This document shows positions 19,939 through 27,708 of a stretch of DNA of 27,710 nt, piece after piece; position 1 is the stretch's first letter; every line of letters begins with the position of its first letter. The stretch is from a virus. The stretch is from positions 1 through 27,710 of the IMG/VR virus record IMGVR_UViG_3300025301_000089, one strand, 5' to 3'. The notes beneath the pieces were generated by a model that did no database searches, was not told where the DNA came from, and saw only the letters and a program-made list of their open reading frames with translations. A program made the position numbers and the translations under genes.

Positions 19939-20146
19939 GCTTACCCCGGCGTCGCGGCTGCGCGCGTGCCGTCGTCGCGACTTCCGGCGCACCGCCGACT
20001 GCCGCCGCTTCGGGCGCACCGTCGACTGCGACCGCTTGATCGCTGTCGATCAATCGCGCCGCGAGTAACGGCTCGCACTCGACGACCTCGCCGGGCCTGG
20101 CTGTCAGATCCGCACCTGCGATCGACGTCAACATTCTTATTTGCAT
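19931..20146 (-). CDS. Small conserved-type protein after the capsid gene
   Basis: A 71-residue protein beginning QIRMLTSIAGADLTARPGEV. The short beta unit followed by LLAARLIDSDQAVAV is seen in many small phage proteins just after the major capsid gene. The second half is Ala/Pro/Arg-rich and probably disordered. AGAGG lies about 10 bases before the ATG at 20146. It is the first gene after the intrinsic terminator and needs read-through or its own transcript. It could be a head accessory protein; the function is unknown. Confidence 0.6.
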   Translation of the reverse strand: MQIRMLTSIAGADLTARPGEVVECEPLLAARLIDSDQAVAVDGAPEAAAVGGAPEVATTARAQPRRRGKRG

Positions 20147-20164
20147 CGTGTGTCGCCTCTCTGG

Positions 20165-20202
20165 AAAAAGGCGGCGCAGGCGCACCAGGCACCCGCGCCA
20201 CC
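20165..20202 (-). terminator. Intrinsic terminator after the major capsid gene
   Basis: On the minus strand a 14-bp G/C-rich stem with G-T wobbles and a five-base loop CTGGT (20184-20188) is followed directly by TTTTT (20169-20165). It lies 24 bases after the capsid stop and before the next start. A partial terminator here would lower expression of downstream genes relative to the capsid. Confidence 0.8.
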
Positions 20203-20225
20203 TTGAGCAGTTCAGCACCGCCCGA

Positions 20226-21407
20226 CTAGGCCTGCTGGAGAACCTTGACCGCGTCGGTAAGTACGTTCGCGCCGTCTGTACGAGCACTCGCTATGAAGCC
20301 TCGCTGGCCGTTGGCGGCATACAACTCAGATAAACGTTGCACCGAGATCCCGGCACGGTCTGCGATCCAGTACGCCGATCCGATGTCACCGAATACGATC
20401 GACTTTTTCGCCGTCGTCGGGACCGGACACCCGTCGCTCGTGTAGACCGGGCGACCGAGTAGCCGGTCGGGTGCCCCAGCCTGGAGGCCTGGCTGCCAAA
20501 GGAACTGCGAGTCGCCGTCGACGAGCTTGCGAACAAGCTGCACCGTGTTGTCGTGCATGATCCACGACGCCCGATCGCGATACTGCCGACCGAGACTGTG
20601 ATACAGGCTCACTAACTCCAGAGCAGTCACCGCCGCCGCGCCCGCCGCTGTTACCGCCACGGTCGCATCGTAAATGGTGCCCTTCGGTTTTGAGCTGGCA
20701 TCGCCGTCGACGAAGGCCGCCTCTTCGAGCACGCCGATCCGTCGGCCGAACTCCTGCGCGAGGTAGCCTTCGAGGTCGTAGGCGTTGTCGTTGAGCAGCT
20801 CGTCGCTGACCTTGACCAACGTCGACGCCTTGTAGGCCGAGAACTGCACAACCCCAAACGCTTCGTCGCTCTCGGTGTGTGCCGCTTCCTCGGCGGTCCA
20901 GCTTGCGGTGCCGTGCGAGCTGACCGTCGGTACGTTGAAGGTGCCGCTAGTCGTCGTCACGACGGTCGCCAACTGGCGCATCACGTTTTCGGCGTTGCGC
21001 GCCTGGACGAGCTGATTCGACCAGCTATCGGGCACCAGGTAGCCGCCCTCGCTGTTCGTGCCGACTTCGAGCGCACGACGTTCGAGAGCGCCGCTTCGCA
21101 GGTAGCCGTCGAATGCCTCGCGGTACTCGTCGGACCCGACGCCGATGCGCGTCTCGGTGTGTACGGGCACGCTCACCGTTGACGGTGTGCGCGTTTCCAT
21201 TGGCTCGGCGATCTGAACGTTGGCCCGCTCTTCGGCCTCGACCGCTTCGGCACGGTCGATCGTCGCCTTCAATGCGTCGATGTCGTCGTTGATTGCGTCG
21301 AACTTCGTCAGCTCGTCGACTGTCATGCCCCGCGACTCGTCGTCGGCGGCCTTGACGATCTGGCGCTGCTGTTCGACCAGCTTGGCGCGTTGTTCACGTA
21401 GCTTCAT
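20226..21407 (-). CDS. Major capsid protein, HK97 fold
   Basis: A 393-residue protein. Residues 1-75 are a charged coiled coil (KLREQRAKLVEQQRQIVKAA), the delta or scaffold domain removed by the prohead protease. The shell domain starts near 105 with ALEVGTNSEGGYLVPDSWSN, followed by the E-loop/P-domain sequence VSSHGTASWTAEEAAHTESD. The block LVKVSDELLNDNAYDLEGYL comes next, and the C-terminal A domain has LLGRPVYTSDGCPVP and SAYWIADRAGISVQRLSE. These are conserved positions of HK97-type capsids. The length is typical. GAGGGGG lies before the ATG. The gene order protease-capsid-terminator supports the call. Confidence 0.95.
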   Translation of the reverse strand: MKLREQRAKLVEQQRQIVKAADDESRGMTVDELTKFDAINDDIDALKATIDRAEAVEAEERANVQIAEPMETRTPSTVSVPVHTETRIGVGSDEYREAFDGYLRSGALERRALEVGTNSEGGYLVPDSWSNQLVQARNAENVMRQLATVVTTTSGTFNVPTVSSHGTASWTAEEAAHTESDEAFGVVQFSAYKASTLVKVSDELLNDNAYDLEGYLAQEFGRRIGVLEEAAFVDGDASSKPKGTIYDATVAVTAAGAAAVTALELVSLYHSLGRQYRDRASWIMHDNTVQLVRKLVDGDSQFLWQPGLQAGAPDRLLGRPVYTSDGCPVPTTAKKSIVFGDIGSAYWIADRAGISVQRLSELYAANGQRGFIASARTDGANVLTDAVKVLQQA

Positions 21408-21493
21408 GCGATCCCCCTCAGTAAGGCCGCGTTGCTGCGTGTGGGCTGAGTAGCCGAGGACGCGAGCGCCGACGCGAGTGTTAAACCGGTGTC

Positions 21494-22081
21494 CTACTCG
21501 TGCATCGTGTGCCGGGCGACCGTCAGACGTCGCTGCGCGGTCGCGCTGTCGTTCGTGTGTGTACGGGCTGCCGCCTGGCTGCGCGCCTCGGCGGTCGTTT
21601 CTGCATACGCGGGCATCGTCACGGGCGAAACGTCATACAGGGCGACGCGTTCTAAATGTCGCACCGGCAAGTCGCCCGGCGTTGCGCCGTCAGTCCATCG
21701 ATCTTGTAATACGCGGAACCCGAACGAGCTGCCGGAAATGTCGCCGCGTTGCAGCAGCTCAAGCACCTCGCGGCCGGTCGCGGTGTCCGGCGGGCGCACC
21801 AGGTAGCGCAGTCCTGTCTCGTCGACCGCAATCGACGCGGTGCCGCTTTTGGTGCGACCGAGTAACCGCGACGGGTCGTGATTGAACAGGACGCGCACGT
21901 CGTCGCCGAGGGCGTCATCGAACGCGCCGCGATCGATCGTCTCGGTGAACGCGCCCGCGATCGTCGTCGGCGTGTCGAAGATCGCCGCGTAGCCGGTGAT
22001 CTCGTTGTGCGGCCCGGCGTCGTCGCCAGACGCACGCGCCTCGACGCGTCGGGTTAGGGTGCGAACTTCGCGATCTGCCAT
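21494..22081 (-). CDS. Prohead protease (HK97 gp4-like, peptidase U35)
   Basis: A 195-residue serine protease. The start region EITGYAAIFDTPTTIAGAFT is typical. His68 lies in LFNHDPSRLLGR and Ser119 in DISGSSFGF; together these match the catalytic His and Ser of HK97 prohead proteases. It cuts the delta domain from the capsid protein and then itself during maturation. AAGGGGGC precedes the ATG at 22081. An 86-base gap follows before the capsid start. Confidence 0.92.
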   Translation of the reverse strand: MADREVRTLTRRVEARASGDDAGPHNEITGYAAIFDTPTTIAGAFTETIDRGAFDDALGDDVRVLFNHDPSRLLGRTKSGTASIAVDETGLRYLVRPPDTATGREVLELLQRGDISGSSFGFRVLQDRWTDGATPGDLPVRHLERVALYDVSPVTMPAYAETTAEARSQAAARTHTNDSATAQRRLTVARHTMHE

Positions 22082-22090
22082 CGTGCCCCC

Positions 22091-23371
22091 TTAGTTCGGT
22101 TCGCCAGTCGCGAGCGCCAGCAAGCGCGCCGACTGCTCGTCGCTGATAGCGTCGACCGGGTCGTCGGGTGCTCCTGCCGCCTGCATGTTGAGCGGCTGCA
22201 TGTAGTCGTTGCCCGCGTCGCCGATCGGGTTCATGTCTTCGAGCTTGCGGACGTCGTTGATCGACAACCAACCCCATTGCCTGCCGGTCGCGTAGGCCTG
22301 ATACCGCGTCTGAATGTCACCGCGCAACATGCCCTCGATCACGAACTTGGAAAAGTGCGTGCGCGTCGAGCGGGCCGACAGTAGCGTTTTGTCGAGCTGC
22401 GATTCCCACCGACGCAGCCAGCCCGAGATCTCGCGCGCAAAGTCGATCGCCTGCTGCTCGACCGAGTTGTAGGTTGCGGCGTGTTCCATTTCGTACAGTG
22501 TCCACGGTGGCAGGCCGAATAGCCGCGCGATGTCGAGCACGCCGAGCTGCCGCGCTTCGATCCACTGGCTGTCACGATTGCCGACGCTGATCGGGTTCCA
22601 CGTCCACCCGTCCTCAAGCAACGCCACGCGATGCGCGCGTGCCGCCCCCTTGTGCGCGGCATCCCACGACGAGCGCAGGCGTTGGTGCGCCTGCTCGGTG
22701 AGTCGCCCGCCGCGCGGCCCTTGCAGGACGCCGCCCGGTGCCGCGCCGTTGCCGAAAAACGTCTGCCCGTAGGTGTCGGCCGCAATCGCCCCGGCGACCG
22801 CATCGCGTGCGACCTCGATCGGCGAACGCCCGACAACGCCGTCGGCGCTAAAGGATCGCAGGTGCAGGATCGGCGGGTGCAGCGGGTCGGCGACGAACTC
22901 GTGCCGCGCCGCGTCGGTCTGGTATGAATACACGAGCCGCAGATCCTTGTCGCGCGAAATCTGCATCCGTCGCGCCTGGAGTGGATACAGCGCGGTGATG
23001 CGTTGCTGACGGTCGCGCACGATCTGCGCGAACGCGTTGCCGTAGAGACAGAGATCGCTTTGGAGCGCCTCGCGGAAATCCATTGAGGTCTGCTCGCCGT
23101 TCGGCGAATCGTGTAGCAGCGGATAGAGCCGGTGCGCCGGTTCGGCGATCTTGCCGTCGTTCGGCAGGCGTCGGTAGATCTTGAGCGGTAGCGATCCTAC
23201 GGTCGCGCTGATCAAACTCACGGCGCGATAAACGGCAGGATGGCGCAGCGCCGTTTCGTGTGTCACGGTCGCGCCGCTAGGTGTCGCCCCGCCGCCCCAG
23301 GCGTCAAGCAACCAGCGACTCGGCTGCGCCAGTCCTGCCCGCGATTCTAGCAACCGGCTAATCAGGCTCAT
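22091..23371 (-). CDS. Portal protein (HK97 family)
   Basis: A 426-residue protein. Typical blocks are TALRHPAVYRAVSLISATVG, SLPLKIYRRL, FREALQSDLCLYGNAFAQIV, ILHLRSFSADGVVGRSPIEV, LFGLPPWTLYEMEHAATYNS and SINDVRKLEDMNPIGD near the end. All are diagnostic for HK97-type portals, the dodecameric ring through which DNA enters the prohead. Length is normal. The start at 23371 lies 14 bases inside the small membrane-protein gene. Confidence 0.94.
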   Translation of the reverse strand: MSLISRLLESRAGLAQPSRWLLDAWGGGATPSGATVTHETALRHPAVYRAVSLISATVGSLPLKIYRRLPNDGKIAEPAHRLYPLLHDSPNGEQTSMDFREALQSDLCLYGNAFAQIVRDRQQRITALYPLQARRMQISRDKDLRLVYSYQTDAARHEFVADPLHPPILHLRSFSADGVVGRSPIEVARDAVAGAIAADTYGQTFFGNGAAPGGVLQGPRGGRLTEQAHQRLRSSWDAAHKGAARAHRVALLEDGWTWNPISVGNRDSQWIEARQLGVLDIARLFGLPPWTLYEMEHAATYNSVEQQAIDFAREISGWLRRWESQLDKTLLSARSTRTHFSKFVIEGMLRGDIQTRYQAYATGRQWGWLSINDVRKLEDMNPIGDAGNDYMQPLNMQAAGAPDDPVDAISDEQSARLLALATGEPN

Positions 23372-23513
23372 TGTCTCTGTTGTTCCGCTCCCATGTGACC
23401 GCCGCGCTGACGAGTACTAACCCGGTGACAATCACGGCCAGCGATGGCGCGACCAGGGCGCACCCGGCGATCGCAATCAGCCAGCCGATCACAAACGTCG
23501 CGTCGGCGTACAC
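23358..23513 (-). CDS. Small membrane protein upstream of portal
   Basis: About 51 residues. Two hydrophobic helices (FVIGWLIAIAGCALVA and LAVIVTGLVLVSAAVTW) are followed by a charged end ERNNRDNEPD. Small membrane proteins occur between terminase and portal genes in many HK97-type phages; the function is unknown. GTG 23513 is chosen because it begins directly before the first helix; a TTG at 23549 would add 12 residues. Its upstream region is now the regulatory gap of the integrase cassette, so it probably lost direct coupling to the terminase gene. Confidence 0.6.
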   Translation of the reverse strand: MYADATFVIGWLIAIAGCALVAPSLAVIVTGLVLVSAAVTWERNNRDNEPD

Positions 23514-23534
23514 GGGCAGATCGTCTCGCGCGAA

Positions 23535-23547
23535 GCGTTGACAACGC
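23535..23547. promoter_or_regulatory. Perfect palindrome near the integrase cassette
   Basis: GCGTTG-A-CAACGC has perfect 6-bp arms. It lies about 50 bp upstream of the TTGAC-GCGT-GTCAA repeat that overlaps the cassette promoter. It may be an operator for the integration cassette or for the leftward portal transcript. Confidence 0.35.
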
Positions 23548-23593
23548 AACCCGTCGCGGGCCGAAGAAACCCCGCCCGCGTGTCGCTTTGTGG

Positions 23594-23622
23594 TTGACGC
23601 GTGTCAAGGGTTTACATAGTAT
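23594..23622 (+). promoter_or_regulatory. Promoter of the integration cassette with embedded inverted repeat
   Basis: TTGACG (23594-23599), 17 bases, then TAGTAT (23617-23622). The -35 matches five of six bases and the -10 four of six. The -35 forms half of the inverted repeat TTGAC-GCGT-GTCAA (23594-23607), a likely operator. Transcription would start near 23629, in agreement with a start codon at 23659 that has a ribosome site. Confidence 0.6.
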
Positions 23623-23658
23623 TAAAGGGCCATGACGGCAACGCATAGGGGAGCAGGC

Positions 23659-23877
23659 ATGATGACGAAGACACAGAACACCGACGAGCTGGCGCAGGCC
23701 GCACGGCTCGACGCCTACGTGCAAGTCTGGACGCGGCTCGACCGCGACCAGGTCAACGACGCCATGGCGTTCGCGCTCAGTCGCCAACTCGACACCCTCG
23801 CCGCCGAGATCGCGGCGAACGATCCGCAAGGCCACAAGGTCGGCCAGTTGCTCGGCACGAGGCTCGATCGTGTTTAG
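23659..23877 (+). CDS. Small protein, first gene of the integrase cassette
   Basis: A 72-residue acidic, helical protein (ELAQAARLDAYVQVWTRLDR, then LSRQLDTLAAEIAANDP). AGGGGAG lies five bases before the ATG at 23659; an ATG nine codons upstream would lie only about ten bases after the -10 and lacks a ribosome site. It overlaps the next gene by 8 bases. No family is recognised. As the leader gene of an int operon it could be a regulator or directionality factor, but it shows no helix-turn-helix. Confidence 0.6.
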   Translation: MMTKTQNTDELAQAARLDAYVQVWTRLDRDQVNDAMAFALSRQLDTLAAEIAANDPQGHKVGQLLGTRLDRV

Positions 23878-24058
23878 TGTCAGCGACGTCGCGGTCGAGC
23901 TTGGCGTGTCACGCCAGCGCGTACACCAACTACTCGACGCCCTCGATATCACGCCGCGCACGATCGGCGGCGTGTTCGTCTTGACGCCCGCCGAGCGGCG
24001 GCGCTTACTCAACCGGAAACGCGGCAAACCTGGCCGCCCCAAAAAGGGATCGAAATGA
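23870..24058 (+). CDS. Putative excisionase: HTH with AT-hook-like tail
   Basis: A 62-residue protein from GTG 23870. Residues 2-30 (FSVSDVAVELGVSRQRVHQL) form a MerR/excisionase-type helix-turn-helix, and GGVFVLTPAERRRLL is the wing plus closing helix. The C-terminus NRKRGKPGRPKKGSK contains the Gly-Arg-Pro core of an AT-hook, which would bind the minor groove. It precedes the integrase with an ATGA overlap, the expected place of a recombination directionality factor. CGAGG seven bases before the GTG supports the start. Confidence 0.65.
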   Translation: MFSVSDVAVELGVSRQRVHQLLDALDITPRTIGGVFVLTPAERRRLLNRKRGKPGRPKKGSK

Positions 24059-25197
24059 CTACCCACGAAAAAGCACGCAAGGCACTCGACGGCACTGGCC
24101 TCTATCGCCAGCCGAAATCGCCGTACTTCTGGATGCGCCTGCCCGCCGTCGGCGACCTGCCGAGGGCGCGGATCTCGACGGGCATCGTCGCGGGCGGGAA
24201 GAGCGCGATCAACGACGCGATCACGTTGCGCGCGACGCAGATCACGGCGCGGGCGCAGGGTTCGGTCGGCATCGCGCAGAAGAAAACCTCGCCGCGTTTT
24301 GCCGACTTCGCCGCCTGGTATATCGAACATAAGCTGCGGCAGCGGAAGCACGGCGGCCGGACTGACCGATCCCGGATCGACCGCTTGATCGCGGTGTTCG
24401 GATCGAAACGCCTGCACCGGATCACGGTCAAGATGGTCGACGAATGGTCGACCGTCAGAACAAAAACCGTCAGCGCGTCGACCGTGAACCGCGACCTCGA
24501 CGAACTGAAGGTGATCCTCGCGTCGGCGGTCGACGCCGGTGAGCTGACCGCCTCGCCGCTCGTCGGGCACAAGCGCCTGCGGGCGACACAGTACGAGGCG
24601 CAGGTTCTGACGCCTGCCGACGCCGGGCGCATCCTCGACGCCCTGACCGGTGCCGAGCGCGCGTTCGTGGCGCTCGCGTATTACACGGCGATGCGGCTCG
24701 GCGATTGTATCGGCCTCGAATACGGGCACATTAAAGGCGACAAAATCAGAGTGCCCGATCCGAAAAACGGTTTAGCCTACACGGTGCCGGTATCGCCAAA
24801 ACTGCGCGACGAACTCGCGGCGCTGCCCCGGCACATTCACACGGGCGCGACCGGGCCGTGCGAAACGTGCCGCACCGACAACCGCGCGCGGTGCCCGCAT
24901 GTCTTCGCCGCGCTGCGAACGCGCAAAGATCCCGCCGGGCTGAAAGATCGCGTGCGCGACATCTTCGAGCGCGCCTGCGCCCGCGCCGGGGTCACATATG
25001 GCCGGAAGAATGGCGGCGTGACGTTTCACTCGCTCCGCCACACCGCCGCGACCAGAATGGCAGAGGCCGGATTCGACGCCACGACGATCGCCGCGATCGG
25101 CGGATGGAAGTCGACGACGATGGTGCTGCACAGATACGTGCACGCCAGCGACAAACGCAAGGCCGACGCCGTCGCGGCGATCGCGCTCACCGCATAG
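24055..25197 (+). CDS. int: Tyrosine-family phage integrase
   Basis: A 380-residue recombinase. Residues about 1-75 are an arm-binding-type N-terminal part, and about 78-170 form a SAM-like core-binding domain (RFADFAAWYIEHKL, ASTVNRDLDELKVILASAVD). The catalytic domain has Arg214 in YYTAMRLGDC, His325-x-x-Arg328 in FHSLRHTAATRM, Trp351 in IGGWKS and Tyr361 in HRYVH; a Lys around 237 is likely the beta-hairpin Lys. Between boxes I and II is an insertion with Cys269-x2-Cys272-x7-Cys280-x-His282, a possible zinc site. The protein should recombine attP with the host tRNA-Ala gene. It is transcribed against the structural genes and about 20 kb from attP. Confidence 0.93.
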   Translation: MTTHEKARKALDGTGLYRQPKSPYFWMRLPAVGDLPRARISTGIVAGGKSAINDAITLRATQITARAQGSVGIAQKKTSPRFADFAAWYIEHKLRQRKHGGRTDRSRIDRLIAVFGSKRLHRITVKMVDEWSTVRTKTVSASTVNRDLDELKVILASAVDAGELTASPLVGHKRLRATQYEAQVLTPADAGRILDALTGAERAFVALAYYTAMRLGDCIGLEYGHIKGDKIRVPDPKNGLAYTVPVSPKLRDELAALPRHIHTGATGPCETCRTDNRARCPHVFAALRTRKDPAGLKDRVRDIFERACARAGVTYGRKNGGVTFHSLRHTAATRMAEAGFDATTIAAIGGWKSTTMVLHRYVHASDKRKADAVAAIALTA

Positions 25198-25207
25198 ACC
25201 CGCCCAC

Positions 25208-25236
25208 GCCGTCGCCGCAATCCTCGCGGCGGCGGC
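25208..25236. terminator. Hairpin between converging int and terL genes
   Basis: GCCGTCGCCGC (25208-25218) pairs with GCGGCGGCGGC (25226-25236) across a seven-base loop, 11 bp with one G-T. It sits in the 47-base gap between the convergent integrase and terminase stops. There is no T run on either strand, so it is probably a weak, two-way terminator. Confidence 0.5.
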
Positions 25237-25244
25237 ACTCCCGC

Positions 25245-26951
25245 CTAGAACGTCAGCACGCCGCGATCTTCATACACGCTGCTCGTATCCACCTGGGCGA
25301 TCGACCGCTGGATCGCCATCACGGCGGCGACAATCGGATCGATCTTGTCGGGCGCGGCATCCTTGTCGGGCCGGATCTCGCCATAGCGGCCAGTACGCCA
25401 GACCAGGTTCGAGGCGCACCAGCTCAAGAGCGCGTCGTGGTCGTGATGCAGGCGACCGTCGGCGACCAGCTCGCCGAGCCGCACGCACGCCTCGTTGAGC
25501 TGGAACCCCTGCGGCTGGTCGACGACTTCGATCCCGTCGGCGTCGAGATGGTGCGCCAACTGTTGAGCGAAGCGCCGATCGTAGGCGAGCGATCTGACCG
25601 CGTGCGCCTGGCACTCGCTTCGCACCACATCCTCGATCACGTCGTAGTCGGTGACGCTGCCCGGCGTCAGGTCGAGCAGTCCCTCGGCCAGCCATTGCTC
25701 GTACGGGCGCGACGTCTCTGCGTCGATCGCCGCTTCCGGCAGCCAGATCCGACAGCGCAGCGCGTAGTGCCCGTCGGGCAGTTGCCACACGAGCGCCAAC
25801 GCCGACAGATCTGACGACTGCCCGAGATCTAGCCCGGCCCACACGGGCACCCCGGCCAGCGCGTCGTCGTCGATCGGCGGGCACCGATCCCACGCTGCCA
25901 GGTCGAGCGCCCGCGTGATCGTTTTGGTCCACTGGCAAAAATTGAGCCGCCGCACGATCGATTGCTTCGCGGGCATCCCGACCGCCTCGCGCACTTGGTC
26001 GCGCAGGTAGTCAAGTCCGATCGAGACGCCGAGGTTCGGGTTCGCTTTGATCCACGTCGACTCGTCGGCGAGTGGATCGTCGTCGTCATCCAGCGAGCAG
26101 ATGAACGACCACCAGGTGTCGTTCTCCACCGTGCCCTCTAGCAACCGCGTCGAGTACTCGTGCAGCCGCCAGCAGATCGTCGTGCGGTCGTGCCCGGCAT
26201 TCGTGATCATGAACTGCAACGGCTGGCGTCGCGCTTTCATGCCCGCGCGCATCTTTTCAACGACCAGGCCGCCGTCGCGGTGCTCGTGCAGCTCGTCGAT
26301 CAGCGCCATGTGCACGCGCTTCCCGTCTAGGCCGCGATGCTCCGAACTCACCGGGCGCAGGAACCCGTAGCCGCCGATCTGGCTCAGGTTGTGCGCCGAC
26401 ACCCGCACGGCGCGCGACAACTCGGGCGACGCCTCGACCATCTTGCGCGCGTCGGTAAACGCGAGCCGCGCCTGCTCGCGCGTCGTGGCGGCGCTGTAGA
26501 TCTCGGCGCTCGCTTCGTTGTCGGCCAGCAGACCATACAACCCGATCGCCGCCGCCAGCGGCGTCTTGCCGTTGCCCTTGCCGACCTCGACGTAGGCCGT
26601 TCGGAACCGGCGCACGCCCGGCGCACTTTGCCAGCCGAACAGGTTTTGTAGGATGAACGCCTGCCAGGGTTCCGGCGTGAACGGCCGCCCCTCGAACTGC
26701 CCCTCGGCGAGTCGCAGGTGCTCGAAAAACCGCAGCACATGATCGGCAGCGGTGCGATCGAACCGCAGGCCACGGTGCGGCCCGTCGACCAGGTCGCCCA
26801 GGTGCCGCTCGCAGGCCAGGCGCACCCACGGTCCCGCAATGACGTCGCCCCGCACCACGTCGAGCGCGTAGCCGGTCGCCTGCGAGTCGTCGAGCGCGGC
26901 GGCCCGCGTGGCGAGCTTGAGTACTCGAGCCGTCGGGCGCGTGGCGGTCAT
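25245..26951 (-). CDS. terL: Terminase large subunit (Terminase_1 / HK97 type)
   Basis: A 568-residue packaging motor. Walker A is GKGNGKT (124-130), in VEVGKGNGKTPLAAAIGLYG; Walker B is HMALIDE (214-220); the coupling segment is MITNAGHDRTT (248-258). The nuclease domain begins with Asp375 in GLDLGQSSDLSAL and has a late DKIDPIVAAVMA as the last metal-ligand block. The ATPase pumps DNA into the prohead and the RNase-H-like nuclease cuts concatemers. The ATG at 26951 overlaps the small subunit stop as ATGA. The length is normal for this family. Confidence 0.95.
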   Translation of the reverse strand: MTATRPTARVLKLATRAAALDDSQATGYALDVVRGDVIAGPWVRLACERHLGDLVDGPHRGLRFDRTAADHVLRFFEHLRLAEGQFEGRPFTPEPWQAFILQNLFGWQSAPGVRRFRTAYVEVGKGNGKTPLAAAIGLYGLLADNEASAEIYSAATTREQARLAFTDARKMVEASPELSRAVRVSAHNLSQIGGYGFLRPVSSEHRGLDGKRVHMALIDELHEHRDGGLVVEKMRAGMKARRQPLQFMITNAGHDRTTICWRLHEYSTRLLEGTVENDTWWSFICSLDDDDDPLADESTWIKANPNLGVSIGLDYLRDQVREAVGMPAKQSIVRRLNFCQWTKTITRALDLAAWDRCPPIDDDALAGVPVWAGLDLGQSSDLSALALVWQLPDGHYALRCRIWLPEAAIDAETSRPYEQWLAEGLLDLTPGSVTDYDVIEDVVRSECQAHAVRSLAYDRRFAQQLAHHLDADGIEVVDQPQGFQLNEACVRLGELVADGRLHHDHDALLSWCASNLVWRTGRYGEIRPDKDAAPDKIDPIVAAVMAIQRSIAQVDTSSVYEDRGVLTF

Positions 26952-27430
26952 CGCCGCCCGGTCGATCGCTGCGCCGCGAATTGCTCGAAGTAACTGCCGC
27001 CGACCTCGGCAGGCGCGTCGACCGTTTGCGCCCGCGCTTGACTCGTCGGCGAGATCCCCAGCTCGGCCAGCGCCTTCATGAGCTGCCCCCAGGCACGGTT
27101 AGAAATGCCGACGTAGGGCGATTGCACCAGGTAGCCGCTCGGTGCCGTGATCACGAGGCCGTACTGCTGGATCTGTTTTTCGGCCGTCACCCAGCGCGAC
27201 CAGGCGACGCAATACGCCGCGAACGCCGCCTTGTAGATCGGGGCCATGCGATGCTCACGCACGAGCAGCTCGCCGAGCCGGTGCCACTCGGCCCGCGCTT
27301 CGTCGTCGAGGTGGTCAGGGCAGTCGGGCAGCCCGACCACTGGCTCGGGTTCGTTCGTCGGTAGCGGGCGGTGTCCTGGGTTGCCGTCCTGGCGCTTGAC
27401 CGCCGTCGGCTTCGGTTTGCGTCCTGGCAT
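26948..27430 (-). CDS. terS: Terminase small subunit (P27 family)
   Basis: A 160-residue protein starting PGRKPKPTAVKRQDGNPGHR, the typical P27 beginning, followed by PDCPDHLDDEARAEWHRLGE. It then has the helical YKAAFAAYCVAWSRWVTAEK and PSGYLVQSPYVGISNRAWGQ. It recognises the packaging site and loads the large subunit. AGGGG seven bases before the ATG at 27430 fixes the start. The upstream gene's stop lies two bases before it. Confidence 0.93.
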   Translation of the reverse strand: MPGRKPKPTAVKRQDGNPGHRPLPTNEPEPVVGLPDCPDHLDDEARAEWHRLGELLVREHRMAPIYKAAFAAYCVAWSRWVTAEKQIQQYGLVITAPSGYLVQSPYVGISNRAWGQLMKALAELGISPTSQARAQTVDAPAEVGGSYFEQFAAQRSTGRR

Positions 27431-27432
27431 AT

Positions 27433-27708
27433 TTAGCCCCTCTCTGTCGCGACAACGTGAGCGCCGATCCGCTGGCCGCACGCCTCGCAGCGGTCACGCT
27501 GCGCTGACGTCGCAGCCGTCGGCAGGTTCGCGACGTCAGCGATCGCCGCCCGCAGCGCGTCGTCGTTGATCTGCGCGTCGGCGAGCAGTTCGGCGAGCTT
27601 GTCCTTGTCGGTGCCCGCCATCGCCGCGATCGGATCGAGCGACGCCAGCACGAGCGCCTCGTCGGCGGGCGACAACTCGACATAACTGACCGGCACCGTC
27701 TGGCTCAT
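27433..27708 (-). CDS. C-terminal part of a ParB-like phage protein, possibly cut by right window edge
   Basis: The visible 91 residues begin SQTVPVSYVELSPADEALVL and continue ASLDPIAAMAGTDKDKLAEL, then an acidic helix. The end is CEACGQRIGAHVVATERG, with a single CxxC. From memory, the L-S-x-x-D/E-E...LDPI-x-A-M-A...L-x-x-L-L pattern follows the ParB nuclease-like domain in phage ParB/methyltransferase proteins, with a Cys pair just after. The ATG at 27708 lies only two bases from the edge, so the true start is likely further upstream. Terminase genes follow directly. Confidence 0.5.
   Translation of the reverse strand: MSQTVPVSYVELSPADEALVLASLDPIAAMAGTDKDKLAELLADAQINDDALRAAIADVANLPTAATSAQRDRCEACGQRIGAHVVATERG

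Noticed and set aside
23368-24729. Minus-strand frame of 453 codons
   Set aside because: It is antisense to the integrase and excisionase candidates, whose catalytic or HTH residues are clear.
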